Shown here in pieces: positions 35,079 to 44,807 of a DNA stretch of 64,000 nt. This DNA comes from Diphasiastrum complanatum (lineage: Eukaryota; Streptophyta; Lycopodiopsida; Lycopodiales; Lycopodiaceae). A program made the position numbers and the translations under genes. Each line of letters begins with the position of its first letter. Positions within the stretch are counted from its first letter, which is position 1. The notes under the pieces were generated by a model. That model was not told the origin of the DNA. It did not search any database and was given only the letters and a program-made list of their open reading frames with translations. Location: positions 25,433,922-25,497,921 of the forward strand of contig CM055112.1 of the NCBI GenBank assembly GCA_029204225.1, written 5' to 3'.

Positions 35079-35515
35079 CCGAAGCAGCCTGTCAAATCTT
35101 GACTGGAGACAACCTGTCAGATCTCGAGTGGAGGCTTTCTCTCAAATCTCGACTGAAGCTTTCTATACGAGCTCAACCGGAGGCTTTCCGTTAAATCTCA
35201 ACTGGAGCCTTCCGTCCTGATCTCGACTAAACGTTCTATTGAATCTCAACCAGAGCCTTCCTTCCTGATCTCGACCGTACGCATTTTGTTAGATCGCGAT
35301 CGAAGCATTCTGTTGGATCTCGACCGAAGCACTCTATTAGATCTTGACCGAAGCACTCTATTAGATCTCGACCAAAGTACTCTATCTGATCTCGACTGAA
35401 GCCATTCACTCAACTCTTGACCGCACCTTTCTATCAGCTCTCAACCGGACCTTTCTATCAATTCTCAACTGAGAATTTCCTATCAACTCTCAACTGAGAG
35501 CTTTGACTTCCAACC
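35072..35515. repeat. Minisatellite, ~18 units of ~24 bp
   Basis: Tandem variants of 'atctcgaccgaagcactcta' plus about 4 bp. Units in the middle (35285-35400) are nearly identical, and the outer ones differ more. It abuts the RNase H fragment on the left. There is no open frame of interest. Confidence 0.85.
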
Positions 35516-35853
35516 TGAACCAAGTCAACTTCAAAACGACATCTAGTGACTAGGTCTTAGTGTTTGCCAAATACCATAGTTCTTTCCAACTTTATTGCAA
35601 AATCTTAGCACCAAAAAATAGAACAACTATGCCATTTGGACACCACCGCTTTATTCATCTCTGACTAATATTTAAAAAAAATAAATAAAAAAAGAGTCAA
35701 GCTACCAAAGAGTCCAAGAGACCTACTTGCCCAATCTTAAGGTACTCTAGATTTGTTATGTATTGTCCTTACGGTCTGAATTCCATAGAGGACTATCCAC
35801 CAGAGATGGTCTCTCCATCTACCAAATAGGCTCGATTCAATAGATATTCTGGG
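35516..35853. other. Unassigned stretch before the Ty3 gag relic
   Basis: No gene or clear repeat was seen. It is probably leader of the Ty3 element whose gag starts near 35854. Confidence 0.3.
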
Positions 35854-36255
35854 ATGAAATCCCAAGTCAAAGAGCCATCAACAAACCCATTAGACAGATG
35901 GGAACCCATGCCTTTTGAAGCTCCATATGATCGACCACACTTTCATGTTGCAGAATCTTCACATGCACGAGCTCATTTAAACGATGCTTTTGCAAATAAT
36001 GTTCCACGTACTGAAAAACGAACTCCCAAGTTAGATTTATCTAAGTACGACGACAACACTGACCCTCAAAGATTTCTTCATGTCTTTGAGAACACATGCG
36101 ATGTCTATGGCGAGACATCACCAGAAGCCATGGTTCAGATCTTCTCAATGACCATGATCGATCGAACACGAGAATGGTTTTTTAACCTTGATCGTGAAGA
36201 TAAACGAGACTGGTCACTCTTGAAGGAAACCTTCATCAAACGTACCTTTCCTTAA
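35854..36255 (+). pseudogene. Ty3-type gag N-terminal fragment
   Basis: 133 codons. After a polar N-terminus comes a gag capsid start: TPKLDLSKYDDNTDPQRFLH, then FENTCDVYGETSPEAMVQIF, DRTREWFFNLDREDKRDWSL and LLKETFIKRTFP. This is the usual order of a plant Ty3 gag domain. The frame ends where repeat R copy 2 begins (about 36240), so the rest of the element is missing. A decayed relative lies at 56196-56400. Confidence 0.75.
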
Positions 36256-36640
36256 CAACTCTACATACACTTGACAAATTTCATCTTATTCTAGAAGATT
36301 ATTATGAATGCCATCAAGATTGACGTAAATTTCCTAGCATGGAAATCAAACTGTGAAAATAAATGTTGTGAGAAGTAGATGTCAACCTCAATGCTTGGAG
36401 TATGAAAGGGTACAATGTCGTATATTGTAGTGGAACATCGCATGGACGTTCTAAAACACTAATTTTAAAAAAAAAAATCTCTGAAAATTTTATTTAGAAA
36501 ACCCTTAATACAATAAGAAACACCTGATTAGCACTAACAAGAAAATATACATACTGCGTAAAAGAATATATACTAAAACTTTAAAAATAAAAACAGGATA
36601 AATCATGTGTTTTATTCAAAACATCCGATGTCGGAATCCG
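36240..36640 (+). repeat. Dispersed repeat R, copy 2 (partial)
   Basis: Matches about 13015-13390 of copy 1 ('caactctacatacacttgac', 'ggaacatcgcatggacgttc', 'aaacacctgattag'). Only the later third of R is present. Its left edge cuts into the Ty3 gag and its right edge meets a CpG-rich palindromic block. Confidence 0.7.
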
Positions 36641-36800
36641 ACATCCACGTGGACCCGGCCAGCTTCCACCGAGACTTGATGTTTTGAATTTCGGCAAGTT
36701 ATGGATGTCGTATTCCGACGTGTAATATAAATGTTAGATTTCGACGACGTCATTGCGATGTGTTTTTTCGACATCCGCGACGAATTAAGAAAAAATTAAA
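36625..36800. repeat. CpG-rich block with ATGTCG/CGACAT inverted repeats
   Basis: Unlike its AT-rich surroundings, this block is rich in CG dinucleotides. It contains the near-palindrome gatgtcggaatccgacatc (9-bp arms, 36627-36645), then 'gatgtcgtattccgacgtg' near 36704 and further cgacgtc/cgacatcc motifs to 36785. It could be the end of an unrecognised DNA transposon or a short satellite remnant. Confidence 0.45.
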
Positions 36801-36810
36801 CTCGTGATTC

Positions 36811-37175
36811 ATGTCGCAAATCGCAGCGGCGCGTGTTGTAGTGTGTGATTTTCACAAGATATGGAGACATCAGATTTTCTTCAAAACGAAGCATCAAGAT
36901 CAAAGAGGAGCAAGTTTCAAGTTCATGCATCTTCACTTAACATGGAAGAAATCAAGTACAAAGGTGCAAGGAAGAATCAAGACTCTTCAATTCATCTTGG
37001 AGGAGATCGAGATCAAAGAAGCTCTATCTTGGATATGGTGATAGATCATGTCATCATCTTTAGGGGTCATTAGTCATTTTCTAGACCTGAATTTGATTCA
37101 TTTCTAATGTTAAGATCGGGTCTTAGAATTGTGTATAGATACATTATTGTTTCCAAGGCTAGATTTGAGGAGGAG
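36811..37175 (+). pseudogene. X region copy 3 with conserved C-terminus
   Basis: The 76-codon frame 36811-37041 ends EALSWIW-stop, matching element E's end EILSWIW-stop, and carries WRHQIFFKTKHQ where E has WKPQISLFMVHP. It is followed by a polypurine tract (gaggaggag, about 37167-37175) and an LTR start, as in E. Only the last part of the region remains. Confidence 0.55.
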
Positions 37176-37840
37176 TGTGAAAAATAGCCTATTTTGGCAA
37201 ATCTAGCCATGTAGAACTTTGTAAATATTGTGTATATATAATTGGGTTACATACATGGAAGGCCAAGATGCCACATGGCAACCCACTCCTAATGTAGGTT
37301 AGTTCAAGTCAAGAGAGTTGGTCATGTCTATTTGGTGGTCATCCCTACTTTATAGGACCTACACCTAAGTTTAAGGTGAAAATTTGGCCAACTAGCTACC
37401 TACCAAGCATAACTCTAGGATCTAGGCTAGGGTTTCATTTTATGTCAAGGAGAGTGAGTTAACTTCCTTATTACATTCTGAAAATCCACCTAACTTCAAG
37501 AAGGAAGTCAAATTTGCTATGTAGAATTTTTTTGGAGCTCATTGGCAATCTCAAGCTAGTTCACTATGTACATTGAGCTTTTGTAATCCGAATGCAACCA
37601 AATCAATTTCTACTTGTTTCTCGGTTTGAAGTCCGTACTAAAGCCTGTAGTACACACATGTGGTCTCGGATTTTGATGTTGATCAATGCTTTTGATTTTT
37701 AATGCTTGTTGTTTGTCAAATTGCCAATCTAGATCAACTTTTTTGTGTCTAATCTTTTGATAGATTGTTAAGCAGGCATCCAATCAATCTTCTGGATCTT
37801 TTGTAGATCCATTTATGGTCCCAAAATATATTACTTTTAC
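37176..37840 (+). mobile_element. 3' LTR following X region copy 3, end uncertain
   Basis: Starts TGTGAAAAATAGCC after the polypurine tract. It includes CACACATGTGG near 37650, beside 'gtccgtactaaagcctgtag'. A possible end is the TTTTACA near 37840, just before an RT relic, but no partner LTR allows a check. The start differs from the LTRs of B, C, D and E, so this is a further family. Confidence 0.5.
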
Positions 37841-37847
37841 AATGGAA

Positions 37848-38417
37848 AGCTCGACTAGTTATCAAAGATTGCAAACAAACCTATGGGATTGACTACATTG
37901 AGACATACAGTCCAGTCATAAAACTTTAGTGAATTCAATCTTTATTCACCTTCGCAGCTGCCGAAGATTTGGAAGTACACCAGATGGAAGTTCAGGCAGC
38001 CTTTCTGAATGGATACATACAAGAAGACATTTACATCTATCAACCTGAAGGTTACATCCTTCAAGGCCAAGAACATAAGGTATGTAAGATGTGAGCTATC
38101 TACGGGCTAAAACAAGCTCCAAGGGCCTGGTTTGATAGAATCAATTGATTCTTGTTGCAGCATGACTCCATTCCTAACTCTGCTGACTCTAATGTTTATC
38201 TCAAACATAGAGGCTCAAGCTATGTCATAATAGCTCTATGTTGATGACTCATTGATCATCAACAATATGAATCAGTTGCTCCATGAGACGAAGACACTTT
38301 TGTCGAAGGAATTCAAAATGACCGATTCAGGCCTTGTGCACTACCTTCTCAAAATCGAGATAACTAGAGATAGAGCAAAGAGAAGTATCACGTTAAGTCA
38401 AGAAAGGTATCTAAATA
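37848..38417 (+). pseudogene. Copia RT relic
   Basis: RT pieces in order: [13 protein letters not shown], then VHQMEVQAAFLNGYIQEDIY, QPEGYILQGQEHKVC, IYGLKQAPRAWFDRI and, after several stops, KEFKMTDSGLVHYLLKIEIT and SQERYLNM. The YVDD region is destroyed. It stops mid-domain at 38417, where a family F LTR starts, so the element was cut by that insertion or by recombination. Confidence 0.75.
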
Positions 38418-39345
38418 TGTTGGATTATTCTCCTACTAATCGACTAATCGACCTTTTTAATCTTTATCCAACTTTTATCCAGACCTGTTCATGTTTTTAC
38501 ACAATTTGCATAACTACTCGTAAACAGCTCACAGTGTCGGCATTCTTGGGATTTTCATCTTTTGGGATTTTCTCTTACTTCGGCTTTTTCGCAAAATGTC
38601 AGATGCATCAAATGCTAAGAAATGACGTTCAAGACCTTTGCATTTTTCACATGACAATTTACGTTCAATTTTGTAGAGTTACAATTTACGTTTAAATCTA
38701 TAGACAGACTGCTTATGACCAAAGCCACCAACTTGCATTAATTCATCAACAAGTAATTTTTGAGAAGTCCTAACTGGATGGATGCCAGCACATCACAGCC
38801 AACTGGATGATGCATTTGATGTCCTAATTGCTTAGTATAAATAGCTGTTCATATTCCTACATCACAAGCATTGAAGCATGAAGATCAATCACCAAGTATT
38901 GAATAGTTAGTGTTCTCTCTCTCAAGCCTACGAGCTTGAACACTCTTGAGCATTCTAGCTCACTTCTTTAGAGTTGATTAGAGATAGCTATTGCGTTTAC
39001 TGCTTATCAGCATTGTGGTTAATTCAGACTTATTTAGTCGCTCAAAGATAGCTTAGAGTACACGACTTTGATCCGCAACTTGTTGTACTCATTTACAACT
39101 GTTTCATTTTTCATACTGAATCAATACTATCTTCTTATTGCATTCAAGTTCATCTCATAATGTTGCATTTTTGTAGTTCTTTGCGATTGATTATTTGTCT
39201 GATAATTCAATGCTTAATGTTTGGTTACGTAATCATTGTAGTACTAATGATCTCAAAGTTAGTTACTATAAGATCGAACATGTTTTTTATCACTATTGTT
39301 TTGTTCGAAATTGATAGGCATAGTCATGCATACAGAAAGAGAAAG
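38418..39345 (+). mobile_element. Family F LTR (plus strand)
   Basis: Starts TGTTGGATTATTCTCC and aligns over most of its length with the reverse complement of 57710-58374 (shared: 'cttttatccagac', 'agcattctagctca', 'caatactatcttcttattgc', 'gataggc.tag.catgcata'). The right end is placed where that similarity stops. No target duplication was found. Confidence 0.6.
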
Positions 39346-40584
39346 TTGCTTTAGCTTCACATTTTGGTTGGCCTTTGCATCAGATGGATGTGAAATCTGC
39401 TTTTATAAATGGTGAGTTAGAAGAAGAGGTGTTCATCGATCAACCTGAAGGCTTTGTAGCGAAAGGACAGGAGAATAAAGTATGTCGCTTGAAGAAAGCA
39501 CTTTATGGTCTTAAACAGGCACCACATGCGTGGTACAGCAGGATTGATGCCTACTTTCGTTCTAAGAGGATGGTGAGAACAAATTCTGATCCAAATCTTT
39601 ATGTCTTATGCTTTGATGGTATGGTTGCTTTGATCGATCTTTATCTTGATGACTTGATTATCACGAAAAATAATCAAGAGATGATAGACATGATCAAGAA
39701 AGACCTCATGGAACAATTTGAGATGACAAATTTCAGCCTAATGCATTATTGCCTTGGATTTGAGGTGTGGCAAAAAGGACACGAAATGGGTTTAACACAG
39801 GTGAAGTATGTCAGAGAGTTGCTGCACAAGTTCAGGTTGCAAGATTGCAAGCTAGTGAACACTCCTATTGAACCATGTAAAAAGCTTTCTAAGCTTGATG
39901 AGTCACAGCCATTTGATGTTACATTGTATAGGCAGTTAGTAGAGAGCTTGATTTACGTTACCATGACTAGACCAGATATATGCTATGTTGTTGGCATTGT
40001 AAGTCAGTTTATGGCAGCACCTACGGAAACACATTGGAAGGAAGCTAAGCACATTTTGCGATATGTCAAAGGCACTTTCAATTATGGCTTGGTTTACGTG
40101 AGGGTTTACCTGAGTTATGTGTCTATGTGGATGCGGATTGGGGAGGTGACTATGACGATCGTAGATCCACCATAGGGTATGTATTCTAGCTTTGTGATAG
40201 TTGCTTTTCCTGGTCTAGTAAAAAGCAAAGTACAGTTGCTTTATCTACAACAGAAGCAGAGTATAAGACAATGTGTAGTGCAGCACATGAAGCTATATGG
40301 TTGAGGAAAATCTTGGATGAAGTTGGCATGAAACAAAAAAATTCCACGACTATATATAGCGACAATCAGAGTGGCATTCAGCTAGCAAAGAATTTAGTGT
40401 TCCATGCGAGAACCAAACACATTGAGATTTAGTATCACTTTATACGTGAGAGGCTGTTGAGTCATGAAATTAATGTTGTTCATTGTAGTACGGACAAACA
40501 ACTAGCTGATATTTGCACTAGGCCACTTGTTAGAGAAAAGTTTGATAAGTTTAGATCAAAGCTTTCTGTACTTAAATTTTATTG
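39346..40584 (+). pseudogene. Copia RT-RNase H relic with YLDD
   Basis: RT is open from about 39346 to 40110: QMDVKSAFINGELEEEVFID, ALYGLKQAPHAWYSRIDAYF, then the catalytic box as YLDD (LYLDDLIIT) instead of YVDD, and TMTRPDICYVVG. After a frameshift near 40100 RNase H continues to 40584 with two in-frame stops: VDADWGGDYDDRRSTIGY, ALSTTEAEYKTMCSAAHEA, then HARTKHIEI and DKQLADICTRPL. A polypurine-like 'tttaagagagag' is at about 40629. The RT segment misplaced in element D looks like this lineage. Confidence 0.85.
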
Positions 40585-41110
40585 ACTTTAAAGCTATGTA
40601 TATGACTATATAAAAAGTAGACTCTACTTTAAGAGAGAGTTAGAATTAAAGTAGAATCACTGTGTTACTGTACCGTGGGTCCTATCAATAGATGAGGATC
40701 AGTTGGCCTCGCCATGAGGCGAGTCGATGGGACAGGCATCCCGTCAACGACAACCTGGGCCATGCATGGGTTGCCTGAGTGAAGAACCATATGTACAGTG
40801 TATTTTCATTTTGAGAAATACAGCTGCTATGTGAGCTTGCTGTGGAGATTGTTTTCTATTTGTGTTACTGTGTAGTTGATCTGTGTTCCTGTTTGAAGCA
40901 ACTTCTAAGTGTAAGCTGACGTGCTAAGTAAAACAACTAAAAAAAAAATTTACAACATTTAAATATAGCAGGCCGGCGTGCAATATGAAATCAGAATTTC
41001 TTTTTGCTTACAGCCAAGATAGTACGCCGGTGTGCTATATGAATTGAGAAAAAAAATGGTTTCCCAGTGTGTCGCTTAGCACGCCGGCGTGCTATCTGAG
41101 TTGGCTGCAT
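40585..41110. repeat. Non-coding tail with four ~54-bp units carrying a CG palindrome
   Basis: Downstream of the RNase H. The unit cores lie at about 40915 (gctgacgtgctaag), 40968 (gcaggccggcgtgc), 41022 (gtacgccggtgtgctatat) and 41079 (gcacgccggcgtgctat). The last core holds the perfect 14-bp palindrome GCACGCCGGCGTGC. Spacing is 53-57 bp. It is probably part of that element's LTR. Confidence 0.55.
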
Positions 41111-41830
41111 AAAATAAAATTTAATTTGAACACTTTTTACTTAGTGGGATCTTTAACTGTGTATCCAAACCACATTCTTAAAAATATACATTTAAGTAGT
41201 ACCATGAAAAGGGTGGCACACCATGTGATATCTTTTTGTTGAATGATGGCAAGAAAGAAACTTGCAAAATGCCAAGGCTCGCCGCTAGAGACAATCTTAT
41301 CTGCATTAGGGCGCCCCTCCATATTGCTTTATAGCTCAAAAAACAACTTTGACTTGCAATTTTTTTTGGATTTCTCAATTCCAAACCCTAGTCCAAAGTC
41401 TCCACAATATTCTAAACACACAACAAGCTTTACACAATATTTTACCATGCAAATTCTCTTGCTTTGAGGTTGCCCTGCAATAGGCAAAGGGGTACAACAA
41501 TCTGACAATTGGTGGCATTGAGTGCACACCAACCAAAAGCACTTGCTCCAAAGGATTGCCATTCACAGAAAGCCCACCATGCTCAAATGTTGAGCATGAT
41601 TTTACATTCTTCAATATAGTGACATGCTCTCACTTGCCTAAGAGTAATTCTCTGAATCTTCAGTTGTCCAATTTTATTTACCACAACTTCCAAAGGGCAA
41701 TAATCAACATGTATTAATATGACGGTTACTTTTCAAATTTGATGAAGCCTTCAATTGCTATTAATTAGGCTCACTTGTACTTGCATTATATAAAACTTGA
41801 AAGTAGTGTGAATATATAGTTGGTTGGTGT
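41111..41830. other. Unassigned stretch
   Basis: Overlapping small minus-strand frames (41137-41614) include a Cys-containing segment, YPFAYCRATSKQENLHGKIL, but I recognise no family and frames shift between them. There is no LTR, primer site or repeat that I can support. Confidence 0.25.
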
Positions 41831-41889
41831 GTGAGCTCTTGTGTTTCTTGTCTTACCACCAATCCATTGTTTGTAATATTCTTGAAGTC

Positions 41890-42110
41890 AAGATTAAACA
41901 CCATCAAGATGGAGGACAATAAAACTATGGAATCTTTCTTCATGATGATCAAGGAATTGAGAGACCAACTTAGTTGGCATTGGGAAACCCACAAGGATGT
42001 CGAATTGATTCACACAACAATGAGCAGCATGGCGGATAGCTTGCAAGTTTTGTGAGCAGTATCACATCAACAAAGAGATTGTCACTTTTGAGGACCTGTC
42101 AGATTTATCT
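41890..42110 (+). pseudogene. Copia gag (UBN2-type) fragment
   Basis: Reads IKMEDNKTMESFFMMIKELR and continues DVELIHTTMSSMADSLQVL, then after a frameshift SSITSTKRLSLLRT. This resembles the middle of a copia gag. The rest of the gag and protease of a similar relic lie at 42937-43545, after an LTR-like block. Confidence 0.5.
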
Positions 42111-42936
42111 CCTCTACCTTCCTAAATCTCGTGTTAATCTATCTCCATTCATATCAGTGCAGTTCTACTCACATGTTTGCACAGTCTATAAAAATACAAA
42201 GAAAGTTGATGATAGTATTTTTTTGACTTTCCCAACATATAAACTTACTCGAAGTGTCCCGACAGTCTGCGCATTTTTCATGAACCTTTGACTTTTTTGC
42301 ATTCTTTGGCTTCTTTGGCTTTTCCGCATTTTTTGCAAAAATGACTGAAGCCATTTCTTGATAGCCGAATGTTGGATTTCATGCTCGTTCCTATACTATG
42401 CAAACTAAGTTGACAATGACAACATCTACCTATGATATCCTCCAAACAGCACAACGGCCTCACGCCATCTTCAGTGCCTTTCATCTGCACAAATATAAAT
42501 TGTATATAGCTGATCAAACGTATTGTACAAGTGTGTGATGTAGTAATACTAGATGCGATAAGCTGATTACCTATATGCTCAAGTGAGCATTAACGATGTG
42601 AGACGCCAGCTTATCGGAGGCAAATACCATAGATGCTTTCATGCATCGATTCTTTTCTTTTTCAGACAGATTGTTAGTATAAGCTCATAGTTGTTACAGA
42701 TTGTAGTTAGCTTTATGAGCATGCGGTTTTTCTTGCTATAGTCTTGTGCTCGCCTACATTATCTGATTTGTATTTCATTATACTCAATTTGAATAAATTA
42801 TCTTTTGGCTCTGCGTTCAGATTTTATGTCAATATTGCATGCTTTCCACTTTCTGTTTGACTTTTTGATTGCCTTGTCTGATTGTCTGCTCTTTGCTTCC
42901 ACAACCACCGCGCAATCAAGCTCTTAATTTATTCTT
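42111..42936. mobile_element. LTR-like sequence, ends not resolved
   Basis: The first ~125 bp (to about 42236) loosely resemble the minus-strand family F LTR start at 58374 ('cacagtctataaaaatacaaagaaag', ending in 'aaca'). The rest is T-rich, with a possible LTR promoter region. No coding sequence was seen. Confidence 0.35.
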
Positions 42937-43545
42937 GTGTTGGCCTACTTAGTTATCGATAGTGCACGCACCAAGGGAACTTGTCGAACCCTACCTTCGA
43001 GCAGTAGTAGGATCATCCCGATCCGATTTGTTCGACACGTCCGACTTCTGTCATCGTGGGGTCATCCAACTTTCCCAGCAGGACCTTCATGGGATCATGA
43101 TGCAACAAGAGCAAAAACAAAAAGTGGTCAAATCAAAACATATCACTTAAGAGGATCAGACATTGGTGGCCAAAGGCAAGCATAAGGCTTGGAAACACAT
43201 TCCAAAAAGGGCAAGCATGATGAGGATGAGAGAGAGTCATCATCAACTTGCCAAAGAATAAGGAAGGTAAGTGTTACTATTGCTACAAGCCAAAGTATTA
43301 TAGAAAGAAAACGAACATCAAACAAGGGAAAGTAAAGCAACAAGGCAACATTGTCGAGGCTAATGGAGAACATGACTAGACCAACATCTTCTTATCAACA
43401 TGGGCATCCTCGGTTGACGATGCTAGATAGTTCATTGATTCTATCCCACTAGACAAATGACTGGGAAGCGTGATTGGTTTGAGAACTTCTCACCAATCTA
43501 TGATGGGGAGAAAGTCACACAAGCCAATGGGTGTTGGGCACTTAG
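42937..43545 (+). pseudogene. Copia gag-protease relic hosting element C
   Basis: In shifting frames it reads a basic gag tail (EQKQKVVKSKHIT), a damaged CCHC knuckle (CYYCYKPKYYRKK, with both the His and the final Cys lost), FIDS where the protease active site begins, and RDWFENFSPIYDGEKVTQAN. It is broken at 43545 by element C. The flank after element C (49412 on) does not continue the protein. Confidence 0.5.
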
Positions 43546-44198
43546 TGTGAAAAATTGTCAACTAGTAGTATTTTCCTAACTTGAGATTTTGTAGGCCTAT
43601 GGCCAAATAAAAGTTAGAGATAGGTTCATACATGTATGTAGAGGCCCAAAGTATGTGTACACTACTTTTGAGGTCACATTAATTAGAGGAGGTCGAGTGT
43701 GGAGCTCTTCTATTGGCTCATAATTTGGTGCATTCCTATTTGACCAAATTTCTAGGTATATGGGTGAATCCTATTGGACCCCAATTTTAGCCTATCATAA
43801 GACAAGTGGCCAAGAGGCACTATGGCTGCTATAAATAGCCATCTCCACGAGTATGTACATATCTCATTTTCATTCTATTGAATGAATGTTATGCTCTTTG
43901 AAGATCCATCTTCTTCTCTCTCACTTTTTTGTTCATATCTTGCATTCTAGCCACTAGAATTGTGATTTCTTTGTTGCTATGGCTTCACACGTGTGAAATG
44001 CAGGTTGTAGGCTCTGAAGTACGGACAGGGACAGCAAGTTTCTGTTTGTGGAAGCTTATGATCAGATTTTGATGTTTAGTTGATGTTTAGTATGCTTAAC
44101 ATCACAATTTCTATCATTTTTTCAATCTAGATGTGCATAACTTCCATGGCCAAGATCTTTATGAAACTTTAGCATCTTTTGGATCTGAGTTTTTCACA
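43546..44198 (+). repeat. 5' LTR of element C (653 bp)
   Basis: Has a TATA box TATAAATAG at 43830-43838, which would be the element's promoter, an inverted CCAAT motif upstream (cctattgg, about 43768), and the palindrome TTCACACGTGTGAA at about 43984, downstream of the TATA and so in the transcribed part. Confidence 0.95.
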
Positions 44199-44210
44199 TG
44201 GTATCAGAGC
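44199..44210 (+). promoter_or_regulatory. Primer binding site of element C
   Basis: TGGTATCAGAGC directly after the 5' LTR, complementary to the 3' end of initiator tRNA-Met. The leader to the gag start is 597 bp and non-coding. Confidence 0.92.
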
Positions 44211-44807
44211 ATTAGGCGGCCAAATGTGCAGGTTTTGCCAGATTTAGAAGAGATTTGTGGGCGAGTTTGCTTTTGTAGCATTCCAATCAAGTTTCTAGCT
44301 AAAAATCTTGTTGATTTATGTGTAGAAATTGGATCTTTGTGATCAAAACATCATTTGTATGCTTTTCAATTGAAGTAGGGCGAATTCCCTCTGTACTTAT
44401 CAGAATAAGGAGACAAAAATTGTTTTGGAAAGAGGGAGATGCAAGATCCAACAAGATCCTATTAGTTTTCCATTCTAGCATATAGTTTTTTGATTCAATT
44501 TCTTGCTTCTTCATGTCAAAAACTTCAAAATTGATGTAACCCTCTGATTTTCAGTTTGCTGAATGATTCAAGAGTGTATTTCAATCTTAGGAGTGAGGGA
44601 AAAGCAAGTATATTGAGGTTTGGTCTTGGTTTGATCAAGAAATCATAAAACTAGTGGCTAAAATTAAGGAAAAAGTGAGGAAAAGAGAGAAAAAGTAAGG
44701 TTTTAGGTTCCAAATCTTTGTGATTTCTTCTTGTGTTTCATTTGTTGATTCAAGAGAGTGCTTAGTGCATTGGAACAGGTCAAAGATCAGAGATCAATCA
44801 TTGCAAC

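Noticed and set aside
35072-35515. CRISPR-like array
   Set aside because: Units are contiguous ~24-bp variants without unique spacers, in plant nuclear DNA.
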